A stretch of DNA of 64,000 bases from Pseudomonas akapageensis (lineage in GTDB: Bacteria; Pseudomonadota; Gammaproteobacteria; Pseudomonadales; Pseudomonadaceae). The DNA lies in the NCBI RefSeq assembly GCF_011355085.1, contig NZ_VXCP01000001.1:324285-388284 (forward strand). Reading direction: 5' to 3'. Both the position numbers and the translations under genes were made by a program. A model generated the notes under the pieces. The model was given only the letters and a program-made list of their open reading frames with translations. It was not told the origin of the DNA and did not search any database. The first letter of the stretch is position 1. Each line of letters begins with the position of its first letter. Of this stretch, positions 62,706 to 64,000 are shown in pieces.

Positions 62706-63710
62706 ATGCCTGAACCGACTTCCCTCGCCAGCTGGACCCGCGCCCTGCGCAAGCAGCTCGATGCACTCGGGCTGGACAGCGCTGAACTCTGCCGTCAGGC
62801 CGGGCTCGACCCCCAGTGGATGGACGATCCCAACGCCCGTTATCCGCTGAAGGCCACCACGCGCCTGTGGGAACTGGCGGTCGAAGCCAGCGGCGATCCC
62901 GCCATTGGCCTGCGGGTGTCGCGCTTCGTCAGCCCAACCACCTTCCATGCCCTGGGCTATGCGTTGGTTGCCAGCGGCAGCCTGCGCGAAGTGTTCGAGC
63001 GGATTGTGCGTTATCACCAGGTGGTCAGCGATGCCCTGACCCTGCAATTGAGCCGCGAGCACGGTCGTTATCTGTTTCGTCTGCAATTGCCCGAAGGCAG
63101 CGTCCCACCCGCCCCTGAAGCCATCGATGCGTTCATCGCCATCTATGTGCGTACCTGTCGCAACCGACTGGGTCGCGACTACGCGCCGCTGGCCGTCGCT
63201 TTGACACGCCCGGAACCGCCAGACCCGACACCTTGGCACTCGGTGCTGCGTGCACCGATCCAATTCGGCGCCGAGGAGAATCGCCTGGAGTTTTCCTGCG
63301 CGGATTTCGATTGCCACCTGGATGACGCCAACCCGGAACTGGCCGAACACAACGAGAAGGTGCTCAACCGCACCCTTGAGGTCCTGCAGCCGCTGACCTG
63401 GGAGCGGCGGGTGCGTCAGACCATCGAGGTACAGTTGCCTGAAGGCGTGCCCTCGGCCGACAAAATCGCTCAAGCCCTGCACTTGAGCCTGCGCAGCCTG
63501 CAGCGCCATCTGGCCGATGAAGGCTGTCGCTATGACAGCCTGCTCGACGAATGCCGGCAAAACCTGGCATTGCAGCATCTGCGCGACGCCAGCAGCTCAT
63601 TGAGCGAGATCAGTTACCTGCTCGGATTTGCCGATACCAGCAGCTTCAATCGGGCTTTCAAGCGCTGGACCGGCCTGTCGCCGGGACAGTACCGCGACAG
63701 CCTGGTCTGA
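62706..63710 (+). CDS. AraC-family transcriptional regulator (OruR/ArgR-like layout)
   Basis: 334 residues. The N-terminal Arabinose_bd-type domain (about 20-210) contains LCRQAGLDPQWMDDPNARYP and HALGYALVASGSLREVFERI. The C-terminal double helix-turn-helix reads IAQALHLSLRSLQRHLADEG and SEISYLLGFADTSSFNRAFK, then WTGLSPGQYR. It is divergent from the desaturase gene and upstream of the DUF962 gene by 28 bases, so it may regulate lipid-related genes on both sides. The ligand is unknown. Confidence 0.9.
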   Translation: MPEPTSLASWTRALRKQLDALGLDSAELCRQAGLDPQWMDDPNARYPLKATTRLWELAVEASGDPAIGLRVSRFVSPTTFHALGYALVASGSLREVFERIVRYHQVVSDALTLQLSREHGRYLFRLQLPEGSVPPAPEAIDAFIAIYVRTCRNRLGRDYAPLAVALTRPEPPDPTPWHSVLRAPIQFGAEENRLEFSCADFDCHLDDANPELAEHNEKVLNRTLEVLQPLTWERRVRQTIEVQLPEGVPSADKIAQALHLSLRSLQRHLADEGCRYDSLLDECRQNLALQHLRDASSSLSEISYLLGFADTSSFNRAFKRWTGLSPGQYRDSLV

Positions 63711-63738
63711 CCTTTGCCAATGACCGTGAGGAACAACA

Positions 63739-64000
63739 ATGAAAAGCCTGGTCGAGCACCTGAGCCGATACGCGGCCTACCACCGCGACCCACGCAATAT
63801 CGCCACCCACTTCATCGGCGTGCCGATGATCGTGGTCGCCGTCACGGTATTGCTGTCGCGTCCAGGCCTGTCTGTATTGGGTGGCGCCTGGGTGTCGCCT
63901 GCGGCGTTTGCGGCAATGGCGGCGGCCTGGTTCTACCTGCGGCTGGATGAACGCTACGGTGTGTTGATGTCGATTTTTCTGGGCCTGTGCCTGTGGGTCG
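63739..64000 (+). CDS. DUF962 (Mpo1-like) membrane protein, 5' part
   Basis: The ATG at 63739, with GAGGAAC upstream, opens a frame that runs off the right edge after 87 codons. It starts MKSLVEHLSRYAAYHRDPRN then IATHFIGVPMIVVAVTVLLS, the DUF962/YGL010w opening with its conserved H-N-THFIG motif, followed by hydrophobic segments. The yeast member Mpo1 is an Fe-dependent dioxygenase of 2-hydroxy fatty acids. Proximity to the desaturase and AraC genes fits a lipid theme. Confidence 0.85.
   Translation, partial: MKSLVEHLSRYAAYHRDPRNIATHFIGVPMIVVAVTVLLSRPGLSVLGGAWVSPAAFAAMAAAWFYLRLDERYGVLMSIFLGLCLWV

Overview
The window is a typical high-GC Pseudomonas chromosome segment, most likely of the fluorescens/putida lineage. 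The evidence is gene content and order (rpiA, serA, a spu polyamine cluster beside a HacB-like acylase, then ssu, lsfA and tau loci), dense short overlaps inside operons, and Pseudomonas-type REP and other palindromic intergenic repeats. I saw no rRNA, tRNA, CRISPR array, transposase, integrase or prophage gene. About 70 protein genes or gene fragments are supported; the first (rpiA) and last (DUF962) run off the window.

Layout. 0-12.5 kb: housekeeping and small conserved genes (rpiA end, SdiA-regulated-like protein, FAH hydrolase, D-2-hydroxyglutarate dehydrogenase divergent from serA, DUF4399, a small periplasmic binding protein, DUF523, a 2OG-Fe(II) oxygenase, DUF2059, an alpha/beta hydrolase, a thioredoxin-fold protein, a penicillin-acylase-type Ntn hydrolase). 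12.6-23 kb: the polyamine locus spuBCDEFGH on the minus strand with divergent spuI. The first gene, spuA, survives only as a 119-codon remnant with two in-frame deletions. 23-24.5 kb: a TetR regulator translationally coupled to a class I amidotransferase.

24.5-51.1 kb is a long series of organosulfur and cysteine genes: ssuEADCBF (alkanesulfonates), lsfA (1-Cys peroxiredoxin), an OprD-type porin, tauABCD (taurine), epsC (serine acetyltransferase), dcyD with tcyJLN (D-cysteine and cystine), and then two SfnB-type flavoproteins, a DszA/DmoA-like flavin monooxygenase and a MetQNI-type transporter. A betT choline transporter with a BetI-like operator and a tandem-domain protein of unknown function are embedded in it. 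51-57 kb holds a methyltransferase and a TriABC-like RND pump with two lipoprotein adaptors. 57-61.3 kb carries a solitary AAA ATPase, a 30-codon ORF, an orphan MetQ-like binding protein, a sigma54-activator-like protein that has lost its usual functional residues and its DNA-binding domain, and an RBBP9-type hydrolase. 61.5-64 kb has a fatty acid desaturase, an AraC regulator and the start of a DUF962 gene.

How it works together. Most of 24.5-61 kb fits a sulfate-starvation programme: import of sulfonates, taurine, cystine and probably thioethers, FMNH2- or 2OG-dependent release of sulfite or sulfide, and assimilation through O-acetylserine. Exact AT-rich words are shared between promoter regions of ssuE and lsfA, of lsfA and the hydrolase, and of metQ2 and the hydrolase, which supports a common (CysB-type) regulator by inference. 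The least explained items are a pseudoknot-capable leader upstream of a small DUF3077-like gene (29.5-29.7 kb), the stripped-down sigma54 activator (59.6-60.6 kb), and the private SfnB/SfnB/monooxygenase/MetQNI operon (44.7-51.1 kb).
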